Shown: positions 36,372 through 47,184 of the stretch, one piece after another | Numbering within the stretch: position 1 is the stretch's first letter | How the letters are laid out: each line of letters starts with the position of its first letter | NCBI GenBank assembly: GCA_013822015.1 | Contig: PNJU01000009.1 | Location: 62,001-126,000 of the forward strand | Direction of reading: 5' to 3' | Length of the DNA stretch: 64,000 nucleotides | DNA from: Candidatus Puniceispirillum sp. | GTDB lineage: Bacteria > Pseudomonadota > Alphaproteobacteria > Caedimonadales > UBA1908 | Position numbers and translations under genes: made by a program | Notes under the pieces: generated by a model | Database searches by the model: none | Seen by the model: only the letters and a program-made list of their open reading frames with translations | What the model was told of the DNA's origin: nothing

Positions 36372-36609
36372 AGGGTCTTTACAAAGTCCAAAACCTTTTC
36401 ATAATCCACAGGCCATTTTGTCAAAGACGGCCTGACACAAGGCCACCCTAGCACGCACACGCGCTGCTTGGAAGGCGTGTCGCGTGAGGGGTGCATGCCT
36501 TGATTATACGACACAACCCCACATGCGTAAGGTGATATAGAAGGGCATTTTAACGCACGTCTCAAGAAAGGTGTGAGGGTGGACTTGTTTTTGCGGGCGA
36601 GTCTATCGT
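36372..36609. other. 238-base gap without a supported gene
   Basis: An 81-codon minus-strand frame crosses this gap but has no ribosome site and no recognisable product. On the minus strand TATAAT occurs in GTCGTATAATCAAGG, with CTTACG 17 bases upstream, and TTGACA occurs closer to the DUF3971 gene. One of these probably serves that gene's promoter; I cannot say which. Confidence 0.3.
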
Positions 36610-37764
36610 TCAAAAGGGCACCATAAACGCCAAGACTGTGTGCAAACTTATCGCTTTGACCACCGGTTCATCGAGGCGCGCAACATCCTCAAAATGGTCC
36701 GTGATCTCATTTTGTCCCCAGGCACCTTGCCAACGGCCCCGCGATAAAAGGTAGGGATTGCTGCGTAAGTCCAAAATCGACAGTCTTATGATACGCCCCA
36801 GGGAGGCCGGCACCACGTGCAAAACGTTGCCCTTCAAGTTTAACCACTGCAATCTCCCCAACTCACCCAGGGTCGAGGGCAACCTTTCCAAGGCATTATG
36901 CGCAAAGTTGGCAATTCTAAGGCTTACAAGCCCCCCCACGGACAAAGGCAAGAAGGTGAGACGGTTTCCGGGCATATGCAAGTGCATTAAGTTGGTGAGG
37001 CGCCCAATCTCCTCGGGCAAATGATCTATGGCGTTGTCGTCAGCATAAAGGACGTACAATTGCGTTAGCTGACCTATGGAACTGGGCAGGGTGCGCAAAC
37101 AACACTCACAAACAAAGAGTCTTTCTAAGCAGGTCAAATCACCAATGTCCTGGGGTAGCGTTGCAAGATTATTGTTACACACATCCAAGAATTTGAGTTT
37201 TTTCAACCCACACAGCACGGTTGGAAAGGCGGTGAACGCGTTGTGTGTGACCTCCACATGCTCTAGGGCCGTGCATGACGTGAGGGTGTCCGGCAAGGAC
37301 TCCAGCATATTATGACAGACGCGCACCTTACGCAGGCGCGCGCAGCCCCCGATAGTGGTCGGCAATTCTTTGAGCTTGTTATGATCTAAATAAAGCACCT
37401 CTAAATAAGGCAAAGACCCCATGTCCATATTAAGTCTTTGGAGCTCATTGTTGCACAAATTAAGACTGCGCACCCAGGTGAGGGCGCCCACCTCCCTCAG
37501 GATCCACGCCACAGACCCAAGGGGGATTGGGCGCATTTTGGACTCAAGAGAACATGCGTTACCATCAATGAGATCTCGAGTGAAATCATCTGTGACGCGT
37601 TTTCCTGAGACGAATTGGAGCGATCCCCTCACAGACCACGCACGCGCCTCCTTTTCCTCCCGGGACAGGGAAACGGCGCGCGCAGACTGGTCCTCATCCT
37701 CACTTGCGTGCGACCCAGCGGGCCATAACAGGCTGAGGCTTAAGAAAAATAAAAACGACTTCAT
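36610..37764 (-). CDS. Exported leucine-rich repeat protein (23-residue LRRs)
   Basis: A 384-residue protein beginning at ATG 37764 (MKSFLFFLSLSLLWPAGSHA is a signal peptide). After a ~75-residue N-terminal segment come ten consecutive 23-residue repeats of the form LxxLxLxxNxLxxLPxxIGxL, for example VLYLDHNKLKELPTTIGG and FLDVCNNNLATLPQDIGD. A short capping region ends in AFMVPF. LRR proteins of this class bind proteins. In host-associated bacteria exported LRR proteins often act on the host, but that is inference here. Several repeats carry cysteine at the convex face (DVCNNN, RVCHNM, FVCECC). Confidence 0.85.
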   Translation of the reverse strand: MKSFLFFLSLSLLWPAGSHASEDEDQSARAVSLSREEKEARAWSVRGSLQFVSGKRVTDDFTRDLIDGNACSLESKMRPIPLGSVAWILREVGALTWVRSLNLCNNELQRLNMDMGSLPYLEVLYLDHNKLKELPTTIGGCARLRKVRVCHNMLESLPDTLTSCTALEHVEVTHNAFTAFPTVLCGLKKLKFLDVCNNNLATLPQDIGDLTCLERLFVCECCLRTLPSSIGQLTQLYVLYADDNAIDHLPEEIGRLTNLMHLHMPGNRLTFLPLSVGGLVSLRIANFAHNALERLPSTLGELGRLQWLNLKGNVLHVVPASLGRIIRLSILDLRSNPYLLSRGRWQGAWGQNEITDHFEDVARLDEPVVKAISLHTVLAFMVPF

Positions 37765-37884
37765 GCACAAATCTCAAATGAGCTTTTTCTCCATGGGCTG
37801 GCCTACCAGATAAAAGAGGCCACTTCAACGGCCCGTATCCTGAGTGATGTGAGGTGGGCGCGCGAAGGCGCACACGTAATTGTA

Positions 37885-37914
37885 TTGACCTTGCGTGTCA
37901 AGCTGGGGTATACA
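37885..37914 (+). promoter_or_regulatory. Likely rpsT promoter
   Basis: TTGACC (37885-37890) and TATACA (37909-37914) are 18 bases apart, 47 bases ahead of the rpsT start codon. Confidence 0.45.
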
Positions 37915-37960
37915 CCTGTAAAAGATTTGCACCTTTTCGTGTTTTTTAGGAAGGAAGAAA

Positions 37961-38224
37961 ATGGCTAATATTCGTTCTGCTCAAAAAAGAGCTCGTCAAA
38001 CTCTCGTACGTGAACAACGTAACGCCTCACGTCGCAGCCGTGTGCGCACAGCGATTCGTAAGGTTGAAGAAGCGATTGCAAGCGGCAACAAGGCTGCTGC
38101 TGAGGGCGCCCTCATTGCCGCACAACCCGAGATCATTCGCGGCGCCAAGAAGGGTCTTTACCACGTAAAGCGCGCTTCACGTAAAATTTCGCGTCTCTCT
38201 TGCCGCGTTAAGGCTTTGGCCTAA
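37961..38224 (+). CDS. rpsT: 30S ribosomal protein S20
   Basis: An 87-residue, very basic helical protein with the S20 N-terminus [21 protein letters not shown] and the ending [21 protein letters not shown]. It binds 16S rRNA early in 30S assembly. GGAAGGA precedes the ATG. Its place directly before dnaA is a common alphaproteobacterial arrangement. Confidence 0.97.
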   Translation: MANIRSAQKRARQTLVREQRNASRRSRVRTAIRKVEEAIASGNKAAAEGALIAAQPEIIRGAKKGLYHVKRASRKISRLSCRVKALA

Positions 38225-38233
38225 TTCTTTTCT

Positions 38234-38271
38234 CCCCCTTTTGGGCACCTCATGGGGCGCTCAAAAGGGGG
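38234..38271 (+). terminator. Hairpin after rpsT
   Basis: CCCCCTTTTG (38234-38243) and CAAAAGGGGG (38262-38271) form a perfect 10-bp stem with an 18-base loop that can extend by GC pairs. The 3' tail is AAATCCCC, not a T run, so termination may be partial. A second stem using CCCC/GGGG follows at about 38275-38290. The rest of the 178-base gap to dnaA has no recognisable TTATCCACA-type box. Confidence 0.5.
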
Positions 38272-38402
38272 AAATCCCCCCTTGCGGGGCGTTCTTAGGT
38301 CGTCTAGAATGCCTCCAGTTTCGTCCCAGACCTGTCAAGCATGGTGTTTACGGGGCGGATTTTTAAGACGTTTTTTCTTTTAAAACAGGTGACTTAAGAA
38401 CC

Positions 38403-39827
38403 ATGGCCTCCTTATCCCAAGCGCTGACTGATGATCTCGGTGCCGATGGAGAGGCTGAAAACGTTCGCAAGTCCTGGCACAGCCTTTATAGCCGCCTGCC
38501 CGACATCTTTGGCGCGGCGACATTTGAAAGCTGGCTCCTGCCCCTTTCCTTTAAAGAGTTCTTCTCCGGCAGACTTGTTTTGGCAGCCCCTTCTCGTTTT
38601 ATGCGCGACTGGGTGGCGGACCAATGTAGCACCCAGATTCTTGGCCTTCTTCGGGAGGAAAACCCCCGCATCCTAGCCCTTGATCTTGTGGTGGACAACG
38701 CGCCGCGCCCGGCCGTTCCCCTGCGCCCTGCCCTTGTGTCCACAACAAGCGAGGGTGGCCTCGAGAGTGACGCAGACGCAGAAGAAGACACCCAAGAGCT
38801 TGTGGGATCGCGCTTAGATCCACGTTATACCTTTGATAACTTTGTTGTGGGACGCTCCAACGAGCTCGCTTATGCCGCCGCACGCCGTGTGGCCGAGGCC
38901 GATAAGGTCACCTTTAATCCCCTCTTTCTTTATGGCGGCGTGGGCCTGGGTAAAACCCACTTGATGCACGCCATTGCCTGGCATATTCAGACAAAAGACC
39001 CCAGGCGTAAGGTCGTGTACCTATCGGCTGAGAAGTTCATGTACCAGTTTATTCGGGCCCTACGCTTTCGCGACACCGTTTCCTTTAAAGAGCGCTTTCG
39101 CTCCGTTGACGTGCTGATGATCGATGACTTTCAGTTCATTGGGGGCAAAGACTCAACCCAGGAAGAGTTCTTCCACACCTTCAACGCCCTTGTGGATCAA
39201 AACCACCAGGTCATTATCTCGGCGGATAAATCGCCCTCTGACCTTGAGGGCCTTGAGGAGCGCATGCGCTCTCGCCTGGGCTGGGGGCTTGTGGCGGACA
39301 TTCACCCCACGACCTATGAGCTACGCTTAGGCATCTTGCAAAGCAAGGCCGCATGCCTTGACACCCCGATTCCTGAAAAGGTTCTAGAGTTTCTGGCGCA
39401 TAAGATTGCCTCCAACGTGCGTGAGCTGGAAGGCGCCCTCAACCGCATTGCCGCCCACGCCATGCTTGTGGGTCGGGACGTGACCATTGACTCGGTCCAG
39501 GACGTGTTGCGTGATTTGCTGCGCGCCAGTGACCGGCGCATCTCCATTGAGGAGATCCAGAAAAAAGTCGCAGAACACTACAACATTCGCCTCTCGGACA
39601 TGCATTCGGCCAAACGCCTGCGCTCCCTAGCGCGGCCCCGCCAAATTGCCATGTACCTGGCCAAAAGCCTAACCCCCATGTCGCTGCCAGAAATCGGTCG
39701 TAAGTTTGGGGGACGAGACCATACAACCGTCATGCACGCGGTGAAAAAAGTTGAAGAACTCAAGGGCACAGACCGCTCTTTCGCCGAGGATCTTGACCTT
39801 CTCACTCGCATGTTACAATCCAGCTAA
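38403..39827 (+). CDS. dnaA: Chromosomal replication initiator DnaA
   Basis: A 474-residue AAA+ protein that opens the replication origin. It has an N-terminal interaction domain (SWHSLYSRLPDIFGAATFESWL), then an acidic linker. The AAA+ core has Walker A GGVGLGKTHL, Walker B VDVLMIDDFQF and sensor II in the ASNVRELEGALNR region. The C-terminal DNA-binding domain has the signature GGRDHTTVMHAVKKVEEL. It is followed by dnaN 27 bases later. Confidence 0.98.
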   Translation: MASLSQALTDDLGADGEAENVRKSWHSLYSRLPDIFGAATFESWLLPLSFKEFFSGRLVLAAPSRFMRDWVADQCSTQILGLLREENPRILALDLVVDNAPRPAVPLRPALVSTTSEGGLESDADAEEDTQELVGSRLDPRYTFDNFVVGRSNELAYAAARRVAEADKVTFNPLFLYGGVGLGKTHLMHAIAWHIQTKDPRRKVVYLSAEKFMYQFIRALRFRDTVSFKERFRSVDVLMIDDFQFIGGKDSTQEEFFHTFNALVDQNHQVIISADKSPSDLEGLEERMRSRLGWGLVADIHPTTYELRLGILQSKAACLDTPIPEKVLEFLAHKIASNVRELEGALNRIAAHAMLVGRDVTIDSVQDVLRDLLRASDRRISIEEIQKKVAEHYNIRLSDMHSAKRLRSLARPRQIAMYLAKSLTPMSLPEIGRKFGGRDHTTVMHAVKKVEELKGTDRSFAEDLDLLTRMLQSS

Positions 39828-39854
39828 CCCCTTGACTGAAAAAGGAAGAATCCC

Positions 39855-40976
39855 ATGAAAATCCTTCTTGAGCGCGGCGATTTCTTAAAAGCCCTGTCCC
39901 ATGCACAAGGTGTGGTGGAAAAACGCACAGCTGTGCCCATTTTGGCCAACGTGCTTTTGGAGGCAAAAGACGACCGCCTAACACTCACCTCCACGGACTT
40001 AGAGCTTGCGGTTGTTGAGGTTGTGGGCGCGAGCGTTGAGACGGAAGGGCGCCTTACGGTCAGTGCCCACATGCTCTTTGACATTGTGCGCAAGCTCCCT
40101 GACGGGGCGCAGATATCCCTGAACCATGACGTGGAAAAGGGGCGCCTGACCATCACCGCGGGGCGCGGTAAGTACGAGCTTGCCACCCTTAGCGCCGACG
40201 AGTTTCCCCGGGTGAGCGTGGGCGAGCTTCCCCACCACCTGAAGCTGGACGCAAAGCAGCTTCAGCGCCTCCTAGAGCGCACGCGCTTTGCCATGTCCGT
40301 GGAAGAGGCACACTATACCCTCAACGGTATTCACCTGAGTTTCCAAAAGGGCGACGGGGACGCTGGCGCCGTGCACGCGGCCGCCACGGACACCCATCGC
40401 CTGGCGCACTCCCAGATTTCTGTGCCTTTGTCCCTGGAGGCAACTCCCGGCATTATTTTGTCCCGCAAGACCGTAACGGAGCTGCAAAAGCTCTTGAGTG
40501 ATGCCAGCGGCGAGGTGGACTTGTCCCTGTCCGACACGCAGGTCTCCTGCGCATTCGGTGACGTGAAGCTTGTCTCACGCCTGGTGGACGGCACGTTCCC
40601 AGACTATCAAGGCGCTATCCCTCAAAATAACGTCAACCGCCTGAGCCTGAGCGCAACACCGTTCCTCAAGGCCCTCGACCGCGTGGCGACCCTGTGTGAG
40701 GAAAAAAACAAGGGCGTGCGCCTGTCGTTGCAAAATGACCGTCTGACCCTGGTAGCCTCCGGGCGCGACGCCGGCGCGGCCGACGAGGAAATGGAAGTCG
40801 TCTATGACGGCGCGCCCCTTGAGGTTGGGTTTAACGTGACCTATCTCATGGACGTGGCCCGTCAAACGGGTGAAGGCGAGCTTATCTTTGAATTCTCCGA
40901 TACGCTGAGCCCCACCCTTGTGCGAGACGCCCAGGACGCAAGCACCCTTTATGTGCTGATGCCACTACGGGTCTAA
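39855..40976 (+). CDS. dnaN: DNA polymerase III sliding clamp, beta subunit
   Basis: A 373-residue three-domain ring subunit. N-terminal LSHAQGVVEKRTAVPILANV, the mid-domain TRFAMSVEEAHYTLNGIHL and the terminal VRDAQDASTLYVLMPLRV are typical. It tethers the polymerase to DNA. AAGGAAGAA precedes the ATG, and recF follows 29 bases downstream. Confidence 0.98.
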   Translation: MKILLERGDFLKALSHAQGVVEKRTAVPILANVLLEAKDDRLTLTSTDLELAVVEVVGASVETEGRLTVSAHMLFDIVRKLPDGAQISLNHDVEKGRLTITAGRGKYELATLSADEFPRVSVGELPHHLKLDAKQLQRLLERTRFAMSVEEAHYTLNGIHLSFQKGDGDAGAVHAAATDTHRLAHSQISVPLSLEATPGIILSRKTVTELQKLLSDASGEVDLSLSDTQVSCAFGDVKLVSRLVDGTFPDYQGAIPQNNVNRLSLSATPFLKALDRVATLCEEKNKGVRLSLQNDRLTLVASGRDAGAADEEMEVVYDGAPLEVGFNVTYLMDVARQTGEGELIFEFSDTLSPTLVRDAQDASTLYVLMPLRV

Positions 40977-41005
40977 GGGTTTATTTTTAAGGAGGGCACG
41001 CGCAC

Positions 41006-42175
41006 GTGGCACACGAAGCCCTTCGCCAAACAAATACCCACAGCCAAGAAGACCACGGGGGCATCTCCCGGGTCTTCTTGCAGCATTTCCGCTCGTGGGA
41101 GCATGTCAGCTTTGCCTGTGACACCACGCCCGTGATCCTGACGGGCCCTAACGGCGCCGGCAAAACCAATATCTTGGAAGCCCTTTCCCTCTTGGCGCCA
41201 GGTCAGGGGCTGCGCAGCGCCAAACTCTCCCACATCACAAGCCATGCCCACGTGTCCCACACGCCTTGGAGCGTGTCCGTGCATGTGCGAGAAGGCGGCC
41301 TTGCCCCCATGGTCCTTGGCACAAGCCTTGAAATGCGCGACGGCAAAGAGCGGCGTGTGATACAGCTAGACGGACGGCACGGGGTCCCCCAAAGTGAGCT
41401 TCCCCAGGTTCTGGGCGTTGTGTGGCTAACCCCTGCCATGGATCGCCTCTTCATGGACGCGGCCGCCTCACGGCGCCGGTTTCTTGACCGCTTAGTTGCC
41501 ATGTTTGCCCCCCACCACGCAAGCCTGGTTGCCAAATACGAATACTGTGTGCGTGAGAGGCTGCGCCTTCTTAAAGACGGCAGAAGCAGCCCCCAGTGGC
41601 TTGACGCCCTGGAGGAAAAGGCGGCCCAAGCGGCTGTGGCCATTGCGGCGGCGCGCCTGTCCCTTGTGGAGCGTTTAAACAGCGCAAAAGAATTGGCACT
41701 GGGCTTTTTGCCCCGTCCGTACCTTACCTTAGAAGGCGACGTAGAGGATCTCGTGCGCGCTCACCCGGCCCTGCGCGCCGAGGAGGACTTTCAAAAAATG
41801 CTTGCAGCGTCGCGTGTGCTGGACGCGAGCTCCGGGCGCACCCAGTGCGGCGCCCATAAGAGCGATCTCGTTGTAACCTATGAGGGACGCGCACCTGCGG
41901 CCTCGTGCTCAACAGGAGAGCAAAAGGCGCTTCTTTTGTCCCTTATGATGGCGGCCGTGAGGCTGCGGGCACGCACGCGCGAGGGGGTTCCCCTCTTACT
42001 TCTTGACGAGGTCATCGCCCACCTGGATGAAGGCCGGCGCGTCGCTCTTTTAGAGGAAATCAGCCACTTAAACATCCAAACATGGATGACTGGCACCCAT
42101 CCATGCGCTTTTGCGTCCATGAAAGGGCGTATGCAGCATTTTCAGCTAGAAAAAGGGACCCTAACCCCGCTATAA
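41006..42175 (+). CDS. recF: DNA repair ATPase RecF
   Basis: A 389-residue SMC-like ATPase that helps load RecA on gapped DNA. Walker A is LTGPNGAGKTNILEALSLL (about residues 46-64), the ABC signature region is CSTGEQKALLLSL (about 304-316), and Walker B is LLLLDEVIAHLD (about 331-342). The GTG start at 41006 follows AAGGAGGG. It lies in the canonical dnaN-recF-gyrB order. Confidence 0.96.
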   Translation: MAHEALRQTNTHSQEDHGGISRVFLQHFRSWEHVSFACDTTPVILTGPNGAGKTNILEALSLLAPGQGLRSAKLSHITSHAHVSHTPWSVSVHVREGGLAPMVLGTSLEMRDGKERRVIQLDGRHGVPQSELPQVLGVVWLTPAMDRLFMDAAASRRRFLDRLVAMFAPHHASLVAKYEYCVRERLRLLKDGRSSPQWLDALEEKAAQAAVAIAAARLSLVERLNSAKELALGFLPRPYLTLEGDVEDLVRAHPALRAEEDFQKMLAASRVLDASSGRTQCGAHKSDLVVTYEGRAPAASCSTGEQKALLLSLMMAAVRLRARTREGVPLLLLDEVIAHLDEGRRVALLEEISHLNIQTWMTGTHPCAFASMKGRMQHFQLEKGTLTPL

Positions 42176-42193
42176 AGAAGGGTCAAACAGTGA

Positions 42194-44659
<2,466 letters not shown>

Positions 44660-44677
44660 GGAATAAGGATACCTACC

Positions 44678-45232
44678 ATGACCCAAGTGATCGATGTCAT
44701 TCTCGTTGATGAAAACGACACCCCCGTCGGAAAAGCTGAAAAGCTGGACGCCCACGTGCGCGGCCTTTTGCACCGGGCGTTTTCGGTCTTCCTTTACAAC
44801 GAAAAGGGTGAGCTTCTGTTGCAGCAGCGCGCACAAGGCAAATACCACTCACCAGGCCTTTGGGCCAACACGTGTTGCGGGCATCCTTACCTTGAGGAAG
44901 GGAATGAGGAGGCCGCAAAGCGCCGTCTTTTTGAGGAACTCGGTGCGCGCGCGCCCCTTTCTTACCGGGGCCATGTGCGCTATGAACTTGCCTTGGCCGA
45001 TGGCCTTATCGAGCATGAGCTGACCCACATTTTTGAAGGTGTTGTGGAGTCCCAAGATTTTGCAATGTCTCTCAATCCCGACGAAATTATGAACATCAAG
45101 TGGATGACGCCGGAAGCCATTCGCTTAGATGCGCGCGCTCACCCCGAGATCTACGCCAAATGGTTCTTGTTTTACCTCGATCATCACTATGAGAAAATCT
45201 TCGGCCCCGCCGCCATATCCCTTGCATCATGA
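44678..45232 (+). CDS. idi: Isopentenyl-diphosphate delta-isomerase, type I
   Basis: A 184-residue Nudix-fold enzyme that interconverts IPP and DMAPP, the isoprenoid building blocks. The catalytic cysteine lies in WANTCCGHP (Cys67). The Nudix-like region is EEGNEEAAKRRLFEELG (about residues 73-89), and the acidic metal-binding and proton-donor region is IEHELTHIFEG. It starts 18 bases after gyrB and overlaps the PBP gene by 4 bases. With the MEP pathway this enzyme is dispensable; with the mevalonate pathway or imported IPP it is required. Neither pathway is visible here. Confidence 0.94.
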   Translation: MTQVIDVILVDENDTPVGKAEKLDAHVRGLLHRAFSVFLYNEKGELLLQQRAQGKYHSPGLWANTCCGHPYLEEGNEEAAKRRLFEELGARAPLSYRGHVRYELALADGLIEHELTHIFEGVVESQDFAMSLNPDEIMNIKWMTPEAIRLDARAHPEIYAKWFLFYLDHHYEKIFGPAAISLAS

Positions 45233-47103
45233 CGAATAAGAACCGCCGCGTGCCCAAAGCGCGTCAAGCACCAGGTGCGTCCAAAACAAAAAAACGCAGT
45301 GCTTTCGGGCGCCTCTTTTTAGTCCTTCTCAACATGGCCATCTGGATGGGGGTTGTGGGAGCCGTCATCGTCTTTTGGTTTGCCTATGACCTGCCAAGTG
45401 TGGATAAGCTCGAGCACGCCACACGCCGCCCGGGCGTGACGCTATACGCCAAGGACGGGTCACTTTTGGCAACTTACGGCGATCTCTACGGACAGCTCGT
45501 GCGCCTTGAAGACCTGCCGCCCTACGTCGGGCAAGCTGTGGTTGCCATCGAGGACCGGCGATTTTATCACCATTTTGGTGTGGACCCCGTGGGTCTGGCG
45601 CGCGCCGCCTACACCAACTACCGCGCGGGACATGTGGTGCAGGGGGGATCGACCCTAACCCAACAGCTGGCCAAGGATTTTCTTCTGCAAGAGGGCCTCT
45701 ATACCTATAAAGACAAATCCCTACGCCGTAAGGTTCAGGAGGTGATCCTGGCCCTGTGGCTCGAGTGGCATTTCACAAAGAAACAAATCCTCACCCTTTA
45801 CCTGAACCGCGCCTATTTGGGCGCCGGCGTTTTTGGCGTGGACAGCGCTGCCATCAAGTATTTTGGCAAGCACGCGAAAGATCTGACCCTCTATGAGGCA
45901 GCGGTGCTGGCCGGCCTTTTAAAGGCGCCTTCAAAGTTTTCGCCAACGGCAAACCCTGCGCTGTGTGATCAGCGCGCCAGTCTTGTTTTGGCCACCATGG
46001 AGGACGCGGGTTTTATCAAGGCACAAGACAAACAGCTTGCCCTTTACATGAAAACGCCCCTAGAGCTCATCAAGCGAGAGTCCACCTTTGGGCGCTATTT
46101 TGCGGACTGGGTTTTTGATACCCTGCCCGATCTTGTGGGCCCCATCACCCAGGACCTAATTGTGGAGACAACCCTTGACCCCAGGTGCCAGCGCATGGCC
46201 GAGCAAGAAGCTACCCAAATTTTGGACAAGCACGGGCAAGAGGCAAAGGTGGGCCAGCTCGCCCTTGTGTCTATGACGCCTTCTGGGGCTGTGCGGGCGC
46301 TTGTGGGCGGCGCAAACTATGCCAAAAGCCCCTTCAACCGCGCCACCCAAGCCAAGCGCCAGACGGGATCATCCTTCAAGATTTTCGTCTATGTAGCCGC
46401 CTTTGAGTTAGGCATGGACCCCGACACCCTCATCTCCGACATGCCCATTCGCATTGGATCCTGGCAGCCCCGTAACTTTTCCACCAAGACCTATCAGTGG
46501 GTGCCAAAGGGAAGTATTTCTCTCAAAGACAGCTTTGCCTATTCCATCAACACCTCCCTTGTGCGCTTGGGGCAGCAGATGACCGTGCCACGCATCCAAA
46601 ACATGGCCAAGCGTTTGGGGCTGACCTCCCCGCAGCCGGGTGATCTCACCCTGTGCCTGGGCTCGGGGGACGCCTCCCTTCTGGAGATGACCAGCGCCTA
46701 CGCAACCTTTGCCAACCGCGGACGCGGGGTGTGGCCCTATGCCGTGACCAAAATCTCAACGCCAGCGGGCGAGACCCTTTATACCCGCACCCATAAGGTC
46801 ACCCAACAGGTCATCTCACCAGACGTTGCCCGCAACACCCTTACCCTTTTGCAAGCGGTCATGAGCTATGGCACGGGGCGTAAGATTGCCCTTACGCGCC
46901 CTTCGGCCGGCAAATCAGGTACCACACAATTGCACAGGGACGCCTGGTTCATTGGCATGACCCCTGACATGGTCACGGGCGTATGGATGGGCAATGATGA
47001 CGGCAAGCCCACAAAGGACGTGACAGGCGGCAAATATCCAGGGCTCTTGTGGAAGAACTATATGGAGCGAATTCACGAAGGCGTGCCGGCACGCTCTTTC
47101 TAA
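45229..47103 (+). CDS. mrcA: Class A penicillin-binding protein (PBP1A type)
   Basis: A 624-residue bifunctional peptidoglycan synthase. It has a basic cytoplasmic tail and one membrane segment (residues ~28-52). The glycosyltransferase domain has the catalytic glutamate E108 in VAIEDRRFYHHFGVD and GGSTLTQQLAKDFLL (139-153). The transpeptidase domain has S381-SF-K384, S438-I-N440 and K561-S-G-T564, all intact. At 624 residues it is shorter than E. coli PBP1A, lacking the inserted OB/ODD regions. It overlaps idi by four bases, so gyrB, idi and this gene may be transcribed together. Confidence 0.93.
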   Translation: MTNKNRRVPKARQAPGASKTKKRSAFGRLFLVLLNMAIWMGVVGAVIVFWFAYDLPSVDKLEHATRRPGVTLYAKDGSLLATYGDLYGQLVRLEDLPPYVGQAVVAIEDRRFYHHFGVDPVGLARAAYTNYRAGHVVQGGSTLTQQLAKDFLLQEGLYTYKDKSLRRKVQEVILALWLEWHFTKKQILTLYLNRAYLGAGVFGVDSAAIKYFGKHAKDLTLYEAAVLAGLLKAPSKFSPTANPALCDQRASLVLATMEDAGFIKAQDKQLALYMKTPLELIKRESTFGRYFADWVFDTLPDLVGPITQDLIVETTLDPRCQRMAEQEATQILDKHGQEAKVGQLALVSMTPSGAVRALVGGANYAKSPFNRATQAKRQTGSSFKIFVYVAAFELGMDPDTLISDMPIRIGSWQPRNFSTKTYQWVPKGSISLKDSFAYSINTSLVRLGQQMTVPRIQNMAKRLGLTSPQPGDLTLCLGSGDASLLEMTSAYATFANRGRGVWPYAVTKISTPAGETLYTRTHKVTQQVISPDVARNTLTLLQAVMSYGTGRKIALTRPSAGKSGTTQLHRDAWFIGMTPDMVTGVWMGNDDGKPTKDVTGGKYPGLLWKNYMERIHEGVPARSF

Positions 47104-47184
47104 CGCGTAAGGGAAAAATTGCCTTCGTGTTTTGCCAAGGGGAGCCCATAATACAAAGTACGCTTTAAAAAGAACAAGGACGCC

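Noticed and set aside
36368-36613. An 81-codon minus-strand frame between the LRR gene and the DUF3971 gene
   Set aside because: No ribosome site, no recognisable motif, and both ends overlap the neighbouring genes. A TATAAT box inside it suggests promoter sequence instead.
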